Both the position numbers and the translations under genes were made by a program. Positions 1 to 9,739 of a stretch of 64,000 nt of DNA are shown here, in pieces. Where the stretch lies: positions 208,372-272,371 of the forward strand of contig JBBKWU010000002.1 of NCBI GenBank assembly GCA_037969035.1, given 5' to 3'. Under the pieces are notes generated by a model. It saw nothing but the letters and a program-made list of their open reading frames with translations, did no database searches and had not been told where the DNA came from. Each line of letters begins with the position of its first letter. Positions within the stretch are counted from its first letter, which is position 1. This DNA comes from JBBKWU01 sp037969035 (GTDB lineage Bacteria; Pseudomonadota; Alphaproteobacteria; Micavibrionales; Micavibrionaceae).

Positions 1-317
1 GAGGCGCAGAACATGTTAACCGTCGCACCGCCAACGCTTTGCGGCAAAGCATTATTCGGATCCAACACAATTAAGCGCGCCATGTTCAAACCTTGGGATC
101 CCTCTTGATTAACGCAGCCACTAATGATTTGCGTCACATATTTAGGATCAAGCTTTGTATCGCTCAGAATTTTATTAACGAGCGGCGTTTGCATTTCAAT
201 CGGATGGACATCCGCGAGGCGACCAGGCGGCTTCCCACTACCATAAATTGCGGCTTTAGCAAACGGCGTGCGTGCATAGCCTACAATCACGGCATGATTT
301 TTGATTGAGTCACTCAT
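1..317 (-). CDS. Thiolase (acetyl-CoA acetyltransferase), N-terminal part only
   Basis: The gene runs off the left edge of the window, so only the first 105 residues are visible. The ATG at 317 follows a GGAGAGAG-type ribosome binding site. The N-terminus (AVIVGYARTPFAKA) and the segment GGATVNMFCA are typical of thiolases. The Cys at residue 104 sits where the family has the acyl-accepting nucleophile. Thiolases join or cleave acetyl units on CoA in beta-oxidation or polyhydroxyalkanoate and ketone metabolism. A fadD-type acyl-CoA ligase lies elsewhere in the window, but the two genes are not linked. The choice between a degradative and a biosynthetic thiolase cannot be made without the rest of the gene. 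Confidence 0.88.
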   Translation of the reverse strand, partial: MSDSIKNHAVIVGYARTPFAKAAIYGSGKPPGRLADVHPIEMQTPLVNKILSDTKLDPKYVTQIISGCVNQEGSQGLNMARLIVLDPNNALPQSVGGATVNMFCA

Positions 318-520
318 ATTCTCTCTCCTGTTTTATATATTTTTTTGATTTCATTATCATCACCGCCACGCACCGCGTCAAGAGACGTTGACGAATTAAT
401 CCCATCAACGATTAGGAAACAGAAGCTTTAGCAACAATATGCATAATCAGAGTCTCACTCTGAAAAACAGGAGAGAAAGTCAGTTCAATAGAATTATACG
501 ACAACGATTAATATGGGGTA

Positions 521-3500
521 TTAGTCCATGGCTTCAAGTAGAGGTGCAACATAATCATACAGCTCGCCCGCGACCTGATTAAACCAGAGATTATCAATAT
601 CTTTTATTCCAAGAGCATCAAGATCAATGGCATCACCATATAACTCTTTAATCGTTTCATAGCGGCATATACTGCGGTTATTCATATCCTTGATATACGC
701 AAACTCAGGAAGATATGTTTCAAACTTGCCATTGGCGCGTAATTGAATTTGACGCGCCAGATCTCCTTTTGAAATACCAAGAAAATCAGCCACGCTTTGG
801 CGAACAGGCACAATACCACCCGTATCAATCACAACGACTTGTACACGGCCACTGCCATCATCCAGCGCTTTGAAGGCAAAATTATCGGGTTTATTATCAA
901 GCCACACATAGCCGCTAGCATTCAAATCCCGCATTGCGCCTTCATAGGCTTGCATTTGCGCGACGGTCATTGTACCGCGCCCCCCAGCAACACCACCTGT
1001 TTGTTCTCTGAGCATTTCATATGCTGGTGTTACACGTTCAGCAACAGTAACGCGCACGGCGGGTGATTGAGAGCCTGAATCCTCTGTCCGCACACGGCCT
1101 GCAGCAGCCTGATAATCATCACGAATTTCAACGGCGCGAATATGTTCCGATTTGATTTTGTTGCGCAGAACATTATCACCGAATGCGTCCAATTTGACGG
1201 CTGATGACCCTTCGCGCAAATAGGTAATGCGCACAACAAAATTTTCAGGATCATCTAACAACGCAAACGCCTCACTCGTAGAACCAGGGTTACCAACACG
1301 TGCACCGAGTTCTAATTCCATCTCACCTTTAGCAGAGTCCATCACTTTAACGACCGTGTCATCAGGCACGCGCTTATCAAATGAGTTAGGGATTTCATCA
1401 CCAAAAACGGGCTCATCAATGTTTTGAGCGGCACGCTTCATTTCCACCGAGTTAGACATCGGCACCGAGGATGCATCCGGATCAAATCCAGGTGGCGGCT
1501 CTGGCGAATGAGCTGATGCGGGCGCAGGCTGCTTCTTTGGAACGTCCAATTTGCGAACGCCAGATGAATTAATCAACTCGAACGCAATAGGTTGCTTGGG
1601 CTGGAACGACTCAACCAATTTAGACGGCGGTAAGTCCATTTTAGACTCCGTGCGGGTTGCCATACGGCTTGATGCATACTGATCAACCAGCTCAATAGAA
1701 CGACGCTCAGCATCCGTAAGGCTGCTTGCCCCTAACTCCGTGCGGCGCATATGTGAACTCATAGCAAAAGCTGCAAAATCTTGCCTTTCCGCATTCGATA
1801 GAACGTCTATAGCACTCACACTTTCAAGATTACGGGCCGTTTTTCGTCCGCGCGCGATACGGTTCATCACCGTTAGTTTAGGAACAGTCTCCAAAGCACC
1901 TGTCGCCACACCAAAGCCAGACATCCCAATACTCAGAGCGGTAGAATACCAAGCCTTTGCATTCTCTTGCGCTTTTTTATAGCGGTCTTCTCCTAAGATA
2001 ACAGCCGCCCCCTTGGAAAATGTCAGCTCTCTTTGGGAGTCAAAATATTGATCTAGTTCATGCGCTGTGGTGGCGCCAAAATCAACCAAATCAAGCCCCA
2101 GAGTGATCAAGGACACAGCAACGTTTTCGCCAAGCATAAGTGGCATCGTTACGATACTAAGCAAAGCAAGTGACAAGTCAGTATCTTTATCAGCAAGTTT
2201 TTCTTGCTGACGCACAGCCAACGCAAAAGGTGCTACTTGATCGACCCAATATCGTGCCGTTGAATCAGACACCCACATGGTATGCTGTGAACCATCTGAG
2301 AGGCGTGTTCCCGCCGTTGTCACCAATTCCGATTTTAAAACCCGCGAAATTGGCTCGAAGCTAAATCCAGTGATACTGAGCAACTTCTTTACATCGCAAT
2401 CACCAATTTCCTCCAACAAGGCTTTCGCTGCTCTAGCTTCGGCGCGAATTTTATCCACAGCCTCTATTGTCGCGGCTCTGCGCCGTGCCTTTACCTCGTC
2501 GACCGTCAGATTATATTGCTCGGCGAGCCATTCAGGATCATTTAGAATGACATAACGATATTCGATTTCATCGCCGTTGATATGTTTTGTTTTCATGCGC
2601 AAAATCGGAATTGTTCGATCATAAATACGTGTCCGCAGCATGTTCATAAATCCTTGGATCGCCTCTTCGCTGCGCAAAATGTCGTTATATTTTGATGCAT
2701 CTCTCGAATCCTGCTCGGACGCAACTTCCAGATACATATCACGGAGCAATAATGCTGCCGCATGATGACCGAATTTCGCAGACTGTCTGAGGATATGATT
2801 TTCTTGTGTAAGAATAATCATATTCCAGATGCTTTTGCTTTCAGTCGCGCCAATATTTTCCATGTTGTATTCACTCAACTCGTCTTTATGACAGGCCGCA
2901 GTACGGCGCAGCGCATCATTCCAACGCCAAGACGCACCCTGCATCGAAGGTGAAGACCAAATTTTCACAGTTGATTTTAATGGTGGCTCTGCCAACAAAA
3001 AGGATTCAGAAACAAAATCATCATCAATAGTGGCGGTAAGCTGAACGGGCTTCTTCTTCGCCGTTTGCACAGGAATGCTTATCCCCTGCTCAAGGGACGG
3101 CTTGTCATTCATTTCATAAAGATCAAGAGGCGGGCTCAAATAAATCCGCTTACCTAAGTAATCAGCACGTTTTGCGACAATTTTCTGGTTTTTTGCGCCC
3201 TTCACGCCGCTTTGGCTTAAATCCAAATTTAGCGGGATACTGTCGATAGGAAGCTCCATATTTGTTTGTACCGCCAAATAAACACGCCCCGGTGCATAGG
3301 CGTTATTCAACAAATCAAACGGCTCATCTTCCACAAACCTGACAAAATGAAGCTGTGCAGAAATATCGCCGAACTGTAACGGCCAAATGCCATCAGTTCC
3401 ATTGAGCTTAAGCGTCTGGTTTCCAGGCATAACACCTTTGCTAATCCTTGTATCAACCAAGATACCGCGTAAGCCTTTCTCTTTAGCAAGCGCATTAGCT

Positions 3501-5686
3501 TTCGCGGCATCATCAACCTTGAAATACTTCATCCAACCCTTATCGATGATCGCCTTATGATCGGGGTTATCCGTATCATCAAAGGCTTCGAAGAAATATT
3601 TTATTTTGGCGCTGTGGGTTAGGGATACATCTTCTTTTTCTTCCGGAAGATCTGTGCCTATCACAAAAACATTACGGGTCAGATCACCATCACCATGAGG
3701 ACCAAAAGGATAAGGATGAACAGGCACTTCATCCTCGAACGCTATTTGCCTATCGATGACAATGACATCGAGAATTTTCGGTTTTGTCCGCTTGCCCAAA
3801 AATCCGCCACGCTTGGTAAGACCGCCAAGATCGCCCTTGCTATCAAGATCAGCAGACCAGATAAACAAGCCGTTACGCGGTGTTTTTGCATCAAACATAA
3901 TGTCAGCCGTAGCCCCCGGAGCCATATCACCAAAATCACAACGGAAACGCCCCGGAGTGTCAGTCGTTTTACAAAACTCACCATGCGGAACCAGATCATC
4001 AGGCGCCAGTTCCGTTAGCGCACTCATTAAGCGCAACTCAATTCCGACAGCACTTGCGATGATGTCGCTATTATTTTGAACACGAAACCCGAGCGCGGCA
4101 CTTTCTTTTGGAAGCGGTATTTCGGGGTAAGTGGCTGCGGCAATCGCGATAACGGGCGGCGCTTGGTATTCAGGATTTTCCTCTTCTTCTTTGGGGAAAC
4201 AATCAGGATTGCGGCAAACCGCGCCATCATGTTTTACCGTCCAACCAATTTTGTAGGTTTGCTTATATTGCTCAAGATAACTTGTGTTACCGTCTTTGCT
4301 TAAATGTTTATCATTATGGTTGCTCGCAACGGTAAGCAGTCCGTTAAAGTGTTCACCATCCACAGCCGCATGAATGACAGAGCGGGAATGAATAGAATCT
4401 TTTGAGCCATCTCTATCAGACCTGAAAAATTCATAACGCATTGTGCTCGGAAAATTCACAGAGTAGACCTCTTTACCTATACCTTCATCCCTTAGGTTAT
4501 ATTGGCCTTTAACATCCATGTGCCTATAGGTTGGGTGGTCAGCATCGACAAAACCTCGAAGCGGCATCGTAAGCGCAATCAATGTATCTGTCGGAAGTGG
4601 CGGCAGGCTTAACGGCACGTCTTTTTTTAGATAAGGAAGATCGCTAAGATCACGGCGCGTTGTGAGGTCTTGAATAATTTTGCCAACAGGAACACTTTCA
4701 TAGGCACTATTCAACTCACCTACGGATGTGGCCCAATACGATTCAGGAGCCTCCTTTGGCGATAACCCCCAAGCCAGCCTGACGATTTCGTTCACACTGA
4801 CGACAAAATTATTATGAAACGTATAGCGCAAATCCCTTGCGGTCATTTCTACGATTTGTGGGTCTGATTTTTTAGGGTTAAATGCGGAAACATCAAAGGT
4901 AAGGTCAGATTCGATATCGTCTAATTTTTTGATAATGGCTTGAACGCGCTTCATATCCTCTTGCGTGTAGCGCCATACCACAAGCTCTAGGTTCTCGCCC
5001 AAATTTCTGGCAATACCATCATCTTTGGTTTCAAGAGATGACCAAGACGGGGCTTCATTTTTTTCAGGATTTGGTAAGCCTTCACGAACGCTGCTGTTAT
5101 AATGTTCTGTTTTTGCACCTTGAAAATAAACATATGGTAATTCTGAAATGGGGTGATCTGGATCATCTTCGTACCATGATTTATCGTCTTGGTAGTGATA
5201 TACTTGAATATCCCGTAAGACGCGCAAAAGCAGATCAACATCATCCTGAAGCGCCTCGGCTTTTTTAAGAACTTTGTGAATTTCTTTGGCGTATGGTTCG
5301 TATGAGATATTACGGGTTTGATCGCTCCAATACTCGATCTTATCGCTCCACTCTTCAAGACCAACGATAGCACTACCATTACCGTAGCCGTTGTGAACAT
5401 CTTCAGACAACGGAACCAAACGCGTGGAAATAATGGTCGGTCCATGCCGCCATTTTTTTCTGTCTTCATATACTGATCCTGACGAAACGCCTTCATTGCG
5501 ATCAAGCTCTGATCCTTCACGCGTCACGTCAAGGCTGACCACATAGGAATCATGCGCCTTTACAGCATTTTTCGTGTCAACTTTATCAGGGCTAAAGGCC
5601 GAAAGACCTGCCGCGACAGCAGCAACCGCAATCCCCCCCGCGATGACTTTACCCGCGAGGGTGCTCAACATATCCATAGGGCGCAT
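521..5686 (-). CDS. Giant membrane-anchored protein with DUF11-like and C-terminal kinase-like domains
   Basis: This is a 1721-residue protein. I prefer the ATG at 5686, which lies behind GGAAAG and just after the VWA gene. A longer in-frame reading from 5740 would overlap that gene by 32 bases. One hydrophobic segment (residues 13-31) should anchor it in the inner membrane. Residues of about 520-620 resemble a DUF11/Ig-like repeat, with two cysteines and a FGDMAPGA segment. Hydrophobic stretches near 1168-1204 could form a hairpin. From about 1447 to 1680 the chain resembles a protein kinase fold: a glycine-containing loop (GARVGNPGS), a catalytic-loop-like WLDNKPDN (D1597, K1599, N1602) and a metal-loop-like IDTGG (D1621). 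The usual VAIK lysine appears as arginine in VVRI, so activity is uncertain. The upstream VWA protein is probably its partner. I do not recognise a named family for the whole protein. Confidence 0.7.
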   Translation of the reverse strand: MRPMDMLSTLAGKVIAGGIAVAAVAAGLSAFSPDKVDTKNAVKAHDSYVVSLDVTREGSELDRNEGVSSGSVYEDRKKWRHGPTIISTRLVPLSEDVHNGYGNGSAIVGLEEWSDKIEYWSDQTRNISYEPYAKEIHKVLKKAEALQDDVDLLLRVLRDIQVYHYQDDKSWYEDDPDHPISELPYVYFQGAKTEHYNSSVREGLPNPEKNEAPSWSSLETKDDGIARNLGENLELVVWRYTQEDMKRVQAIIKKLDDIESDLTFDVSAFNPKKSDPQIVEMTARDLRYTFHNNFVVSVNEIVRLAWGLSPKEAPESYWATSVGELNSAYESVPVGKIIQDLTTRRDLSDLPYLKKDVPLSLPPLPTDTLIALTMPLRGFVDADHPTYRHMDVKGQYNLRDEGIGKEVYSVNFPSTMRYEFFRSDRDGSKDSIHSRSVIHAAVDGEHFNGLLTVASNHNDKHLSKDGNTSYLEQYKQTYKIGWTVKHDGAVCRNPDCFPKEEEENPEYQAPPVIAIAAATYPEIPLPKESAALGFRVQNNSDIIASAVGIELRLMSALTELAPDDLVPHGEFCKTTDTPGRFRCDFGDMAPGATADIMFDAKTPRNGLFIWSADLDSKGDLGGLTKRGGFLGKRTKPKILDVIVIDRQIAFEDEVPVHPYPFGPHGDGDLTRNVFVIGTDLPEEKEDVSLTHSAKIKYFFEAFDDTDNPDHKAIIDKGWMKYFKVDDAAKANALAKEKGLRGILVDTRISKGVMPGNQTLKLNGTDGIWPLQFGDISAQLHFVRFVEDEPFDLLNNAYAPGRVYLAVQTNMELPIDSIPLNLDLSQSGVKGAKNQKIVAKRADYLGKRIYLSPPLDLYEMNDKPSLEQGISIPVQTAKKKPVQLTATIDDDFVSESFLLAEPPLKSTVKIWSSPSMQGASWRWNDALRRTAACHKDELSEYNMENIGATESKSIWNMIILTQENHILRQSAKFGHHAAALLLRDMYLEVASEQDSRDASKYNDILRSEEAIQGFMNMLRTRIYDRTIPILRMKTKHINGDEIEYRYVILNDPEWLAEQYNLTVDEVKARRRAATIEAVDKIRAEARAAKALLEEIGDCDVKKLLSITGFSFEPISRVLKSELVTTAGTRLSDGSQHTMWVSDSTARYWVDQVAPFALAVRQQEKLADKDTDLSLALLSIVTMPLMLGENVAVSLITLGLDLVDFGATTAHELDQYFDSQRELTFSKGAAVILGEDRYKKAQENAKAWYSTALSIGMSGFGVATGALETVPKLTVMNRIARGRKTARNLESVSAIDVLSNAERQDFAAFAMSSHMRRTELGASSLTDAERRSIELVDQYASSRMATRTESKMDLPPSKLVESFQPKQPIAFELINSSGVRKLDVPKKQPAPASAHSPEPPPGFDPDASSVPMSNSVEMKRAAQNIDEPVFGDEIPNSFDKRVPDDTVVKVMDSAKGEMELELGARVGNPGSTSEAFALLDDPENFVVRITYLREGSSAVKLDAFGDNVLRNKIKSEHIRAVEIRDDYQAAAGRVRTEDSGSQSPAVRVTVAERVTPAYEMLREQTGGVAGGRGTMTVAQMQAYEGAMRDLNASGYVWLDNKPDNFAFKALDDGSGRVQVVVIDTGGIVPVRQSVADFLGISKGDLARQIQLRANGKFETYLPEFAYIKDMNNRSICRYETIKELYGDAIDLDALGIKDIDNLWFNQVAGELYDYVAPLLEAMD

Positions 5687-5708
5687 AAGAACACGCTTCT
5701 TTCCGTTA

Positions 5709-7049
5709 TTATTTGTTTTCAGTAACCTTGATTGAATCAATGTTCAGATATGATTCAAGGGGCTCATCTCTGCGATATGCACCGCTATCGATCTGTCCCA
5801 ACCCAACAAAAAGATTACTTTTCGCTTTCAACATTTTAACCGGGTCAGGCACAACGCGAACTTCTTTACCGTCTTGCGTATAAGATACAACGGCACTGTA
5901 ATCACGCCCTGTTTTCGTAAATGTTATGGTCATTGGGCCCTTCGCTTTGAAATCATCCACACAAGGAGGGTAACCCTTGTTGCTACCACTACTCGTAATC
6001 ATTTCTTCGGAAACAGTATGCTCACCACCTTCGAATTTATCGATATACGCCTTTACAAGACAACCGCCATAAACGTTTTGGCCATAGATACCCGCCGCTA
6101 TCCAACCATTTTGGTCATCCATAACGCCTATATAGGCTTTATCGCTAGCTGTTTGCAGTTCAAAATCAACAACGGAGGTTATTGTCCAGTCGCCATCAGG
6201 CATGGCATCCTTGGTTTTCATCAAATTAGGAAACTCAGGGTTCTCAGCAAGCATCACCTGTTGCCCAGGTATCACAAGCAGAAGTTTACCGTCATCTATA
6301 ATGTAACGGTCAGCATTCGGATTAATAACGTCCCAATGTGGTGCTAACTCTTTCCCTTTGAAATCATCTTCAAAAGCCAATGTGCTCACAGGCTCAGGTG
6401 CAGGCTCGGGTTCTGCTTGTGCCAAAACCGTTACTTCTTTAATGGCATCATTAAAAGCATTCGCATTCGCCGCATCAAAGTATTTACCGCCTGTATTCTC
6501 AGCAATACATGTAAGTTGTTTACCCTCTTCTTTTGTAACACCAAAACCAATCACGTGAGCGCTGACATCAAGGCCTGCCTCTTTCAATTCTTTTGCCACG
6601 GCGCATGGGTCACCATCACAACTTTCAATGCCATCAGAAACAAGCAATATATTATTGTGTTGACCTTCATGGCCCTTGAACGCCTCTTTTGATTTCTTCA
6701 GCGCATTGGCAATCGGTGTTTTGCCTTTTGGCTGAATTGTATGGATCAGCGTGTTAATCATCTCGGGCTTGTCTTTGCCGATTGCGCTTAAGAGTTCCAC
6801 ATCATTACAGTCTTTTTCCTTGGTGTGACCATAAGCCATGAAGCCCAGTTTGGTATCGGCAGGAAGATCAGACATTAATTTACCAAGCGTTTTCTGCGCG
6901 GTTTCCATCTTGGATTTACCATCAATTTGCCCCCACATGGAATTAGAACCATCCAGAATAACCAATAAATTAGTCTCCGCCTGAGCTTTCATCGGCATAA
7001 CTACAGCAGTCGCGACAACAACAGCTGTAAACAAACATTTCTTGAACAC
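5709..7049 (-). CDS. Secreted von Willebrand factor A domain protein
   Basis: This is a 446-residue protein. The start is a GTG at 7049, seven bases after a strong AAGGAG site. It gives a clean signal peptide ending at about residue 24 (KAQA). In-frame upstream starts would put extra residues before the signal sequence. The mature protein opens with a VWA domain carrying the MIDAS motif DGSNS (residues 33-37), a MIDAS threonine in GKTPIANAL and a later acidic VSDGIESCDGD. The second half is rich in beta strand and looks like a concanavalin/DUF1349-type carbohydrate-binding fold, which is an inference. The linker is rich in Glu-Pro. It is periplasmic or secreted. The giant kinase-like gene begins 22 bases downstream, so the two are very likely co-transcribed and may act together. 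Confidence 0.82.
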   Translation of the reverse strand: MFKKCLFTAVVVATAVVMPMKAQAETNLLVILDGSNSMWGQIDGKSKMETAQKTLGKLMSDLPADTKLGFMAYGHTKEKDCNDVELLSAIGKDKPEMINTLIHTIQPKGKTPIANALKKSKEAFKGHEGQHNNILLVSDGIESCDGDPCAVAKELKEAGLDVSAHVIGFGVTKEEGKQLTCIAENTGGKYFDAANANAFNDAIKEVTVLAQAEPEPAPEPVSTLAFEDDFKGKELAPHWDVINPNADRYIIDDGKLLLVIPGQQVMLAENPEFPNLMKTKDAMPDGDWTITSVVDFELQTASDKAYIGVMDDQNGWIAAGIYGQNVYGGCLVKAYIDKFEGGEHTVSEEMITSSGSNKGYPPCVDDFKAKGPMTITFTKTGRDYSAVVSYTQDGKEVRVVPDPVKMLKAKSNLFVGLGQIDSGAYRRDEPLESYLNIDSIKVTENK

Positions 7050-7299
7050 TATAAATCTCCTTACAATAGTCCGAATAATTTCACCAGATTTGGTTTTAAC
7101 TATAAAAATATGGTTATTCAACCACATAATACAAAAATAAGGTGGGGCTTTAACACTCAACAACTGCACATTGCTCGCCATACTAAAGCCTACACTGCTT
7201 ACTGATTGTTTTCTCTGATTTAGGAAAAACTGAGTTTACAGGTGAGTATTTTACATTTGGTGTTAGACAGCTGCGCATGGCTACCGTTATGCTTTGCGG

Positions 7300-9135
7300 A
7301 TGAAAACACAAACAATCCATAAAGTGACCCCGCCCACACCCAAAGATATTTTATCGTCTGTGTTTGGCTATGATGCTTTTCGTGGTGAGCAAGAGCAAAT
7401 CATTAACGATGTGATTGCGGGGAAAAGCTGCGGTGTTTTGATGCCAACAGGCAGCGGGAAATCACTCTGTTATCAGATTCCCTCTATTTGTATGGAAGGC
7501 ACAGGGATTATTGTGTCTCCGCTGATTGCGTTGATGCAGGATCAAGTGATTGCTTTGCATGAATTGGGTGTGAAGGCCGCCGCCATTCATTCGGGACTTG
7601 AGTATCCGGAATTACAAAAGGCGCTGAATGATTTGCGCGATGGAGCGCTTGATCTGGTTTATGTTGCGCCAGAACGCTTGGTCAATGATTCCTTTTTGGA
7701 CATTTTAGACGATATCAAAATCGCGCTATTTGCGATTGATGAAGCGCATTGCATTTCACAATGGGGGCATGATTTCCGCCCTGAATACCGCCAAATTTCA
7801 CTTCTACGCACGCGCTATCCTGATACGCCTTGCATTGCTGTTACGGCCACAGCCGACACACCAACACGCAAAGACATTGTTGAGCGTTTAAAGCTGCCGA
7901 AGCTGTACGTTGCGGGGTTTGATCGCCCAAACATTACCTATGAAGTCGCGATTAAAGATAACCCACGTTCTCAACTGCTCCGCTTTTTAAAGGGGCGCAA
8001 TGATGATGAAAGCGGCATTGTTTACTGCCTGTCGCGCAAAAAAGTGGAAGACACAGCCAAATGGTTGAAAGATCAAGGCTATAAAGCTCTGCCCTATCAC
8101 GCACGTCTTGATGCAAAAATACGCGCGCGCAATCAAGAACGTTTTCTCAAAGAAGAAGGCGTGATTATTGTGGCAACGATTGCCTTTGGTATGGGCATTA
8201 ACAAACCCGATGTGCGGTTTGTGGCGCATTTAGATCTACCCAAAAATATCGAGGCATATTACCAAGAAACAGGCCGTGCAGGACGTGATGGTATGCCAGC
8301 TGTTGCTTGGATGGTCTATGGGTTGCAAGACCTTGCCCTGCAACGCCAGATGATCGAAGGGTCAGACGCGCCTGCCACGCAAAAGAAAATTGAGCGCCAA
8401 AAACTCACCGCGTTTTTGGGCTATTGCGAGAGCGCGACATGCAGACGCCAAGTTTTGCTGCATTATTTTGATGATAACGGGCAGCCGTGTCAGAATTGCG
8501 ATACCTGCTTGCGCCCGCCCCAAACCTTTGATGGGTCGATTGCCGCGCAGAAATTACTGTCTTGTGTTTTACGCACGGGGCAGATGTTTGGCGGCGGTTA
8601 TGTGATTGATGTTTTGCTCGGCAAGACAAACGAGCGCATTGAGAAATTCGGTCATGATAGTTTGAGCACCTTTGGCATTGGGGCTGAGCATTCGCCAAAA
8701 GAATGGCAAAGCTTGATCCGCCAGCTTGTTGCGCGCGGATTTTTGTTTGTTGATATGGACGCGCATGGTGGTTTGAAAATGACGCAAGATGGCGTGAATT
8801 TCCTGCGTGAGAAACCTGTGTTGCAAGTACGGCTTGATCCAAAAACCGTGGGCGGCAGTTCATCAAAAAGCGCAAAACGGAGTGATCCCGCGCTTAACCT
8901 TGAAAGCCAAGCCGACCAAGAATTATTTACCGCCCTCAAAGCCTTGCGGATGAGCATTGCCAAAGAGAACAGCGTTCCGCCTTATGTGGTGTTCCATGAT
9001 AAAACGTTGATCGATATGGTTTTGCGTAAACCGCTCAGTTTAGATGCAATGAGGTCTGTCGCGGGCGTTGGGCAATCTAAGCTTGAGAAATACGGGCAAA
9101 TTTTTCTTGAGGCTATCAAATGCCCTGTGGAATAG
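7300..9135 (+). CDS. recQ: ATP-dependent DNA helicase RecQ
   Basis: This is a 611-residue helicase that unwinds DNA 3' to 5' in recombination and replication-fork repair. It shows the Walker A segment PTGSGKSLCYQ, the DEAH box in DEAHCISQWGHDFRPEYR, motif VI-like ETGRAGRDG, and the RecQ zinc cluster (cysteines in CESATCRRQ and CQNCDTC). A winged-helix region follows, then one HRDC domain near the C-terminus (LRMSIAKENSVPPYVVF). Length and domain order match the family. The ATG at 7300 gives MKTQTIHK. A TTG two codons earlier is also possible, and neither has a strong ribosome binding site. The gene is transcribed divergently from the VWA gene across a 250-bp spacer. Confidence 0.95.
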   Translation: MKTQTIHKVTPPTPKDILSSVFGYDAFRGEQEQIINDVIAGKSCGVLMPTGSGKSLCYQIPSICMEGTGIIVSPLIALMQDQVIALHELGVKAAAIHSGLEYPELQKALNDLRDGALDLVYVAPERLVNDSFLDILDDIKIALFAIDEAHCISQWGHDFRPEYRQISLLRTRYPDTPCIAVTATADTPTRKDIVERLKLPKLYVAGFDRPNITYEVAIKDNPRSQLLRFLKGRNDDESGIVYCLSRKKVEDTAKWLKDQGYKALPYHARLDAKIRARNQERFLKEEGVIIVATIAFGMGINKPDVRFVAHLDLPKNIEAYYQETGRAGRDGMPAVAWMVYGLQDLALQRQMIEGSDAPATQKKIERQKLTAFLGYCESATCRRQVLLHYFDDNGQPCQNCDTCLRPPQTFDGSIAAQKLLSCVLRTGQMFGGGYVIDVLLGKTNERIEKFGHDSLSTFGIGAEHSPKEWQSLIRQLVARGFLFVDMDAHGGLKMTQDGVNFLREKPVLQVRLDPKTVGGSSSKSAKRSDPALNLESQADQELFTALKALRMSIAKENSVPPYVVFHDKTLIDMVLRKPLSLDAMRSVAGVGQSKLEKYGQIFLEAIKCPVE

Positions 9136-9257
9136 ACCTGTTACAAAAGTAACGTATAAGTAGACAACGTGTGGATTTGCGAGCAAAAACCATCAAAAAC
9201 TATCGCCAAGGATTAAACCTTCCTGCATACTGTCTTTAAGAATAACAGGATTTAAAC

Positions 9258-9725
9258 ATGTCTCAGAAATCAAAGACAGTCATCGGTTGGGAAGAGTGGT
9301 GTTCATTGCCAGACCTTGGGTTGCCTGCCATTAAGGCAAAAATAGACACAGGCGCCAAAACATCTGCGCTTCACGCCTACGATATAAAAACACATACACA
9401 GGACAATGTTGAATACATCACATTCAAAATTCATCCCGTGCAGGGTAATAATGCGATAGAGCATGAATGCACAGCCATCCTGATTGGCCAACGCGTGATT
9501 ACCAGTTCAAACGGCGAGCGGGAAAATCGCTATGTCATTGTCACGCCGATGGTATGTGGCGCCAAAACCATTAAAGCCGAGCTAACACTGACCAGTCGTC
9601 ACAAGATGGCTTTTAGGATGTTGCTTGGGCGCGAGGCGTTGAAAAAAGCAAAATTTGTCGTTGATTCCTCAAAAGCATTTACACAAGGCAAAGTTAAAAA
9701 TGCGGCGTCTTTGTACAAAAAATAA
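9258..9725 (+). CDS. RimB-like retropepsin-type peptidase (ATP-dependent zinc protease family)
   Basis: This is a 155-residue protein with the aspartic-protease signature DTGAKTSAL near residue 31 and a second conserved segment, LLGREAL, near the C-terminus. These are typical of PF05618, the family formerly called ATP-dependent zinc protease. In Pseudomonas the member RimB works with RimK, which adds glutamate tails to ribosomal protein S6. Here it lies tail to tail with an AspA/AstE-like deacylase and a RimK-type ligase, and this supports a role in trimming or processing a RimK product. It starts with an ATG after AACAGGA. It is cytoplasmic, with no signal peptide. The exact substrate is unknown. 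Confidence 0.85.
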   Translation: MSQKSKTVIGWEEWCSLPDLGLPAIKAKIDTGAKTSALHAYDIKTHTQDNVEYITFKIHPVQGNNAIEHECTAILIGQRVITSSNGERENRYVIVTPMVCGAKTIKAELTLTSRHKMAFRMLLGREALKKAKFVVDSSKAFTQGKVKNAASLYKK

Positions 9726-9739
9726 AACCGTACAAAAAT

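Noticed and set aside
93..308. Plus-strand open frame of 71 codons
   Set aside because: It is antisense to the thiolase N-terminus, which has a ribosome binding site and a recognisable active-site motif.
3695..4303. Several open frames of 75 to 107 codons opposite or inside the giant kinase-like gene
   Set aside because: They lie in shadow frames of a long continuous gene with clear domains and have no ribosome binding sites.
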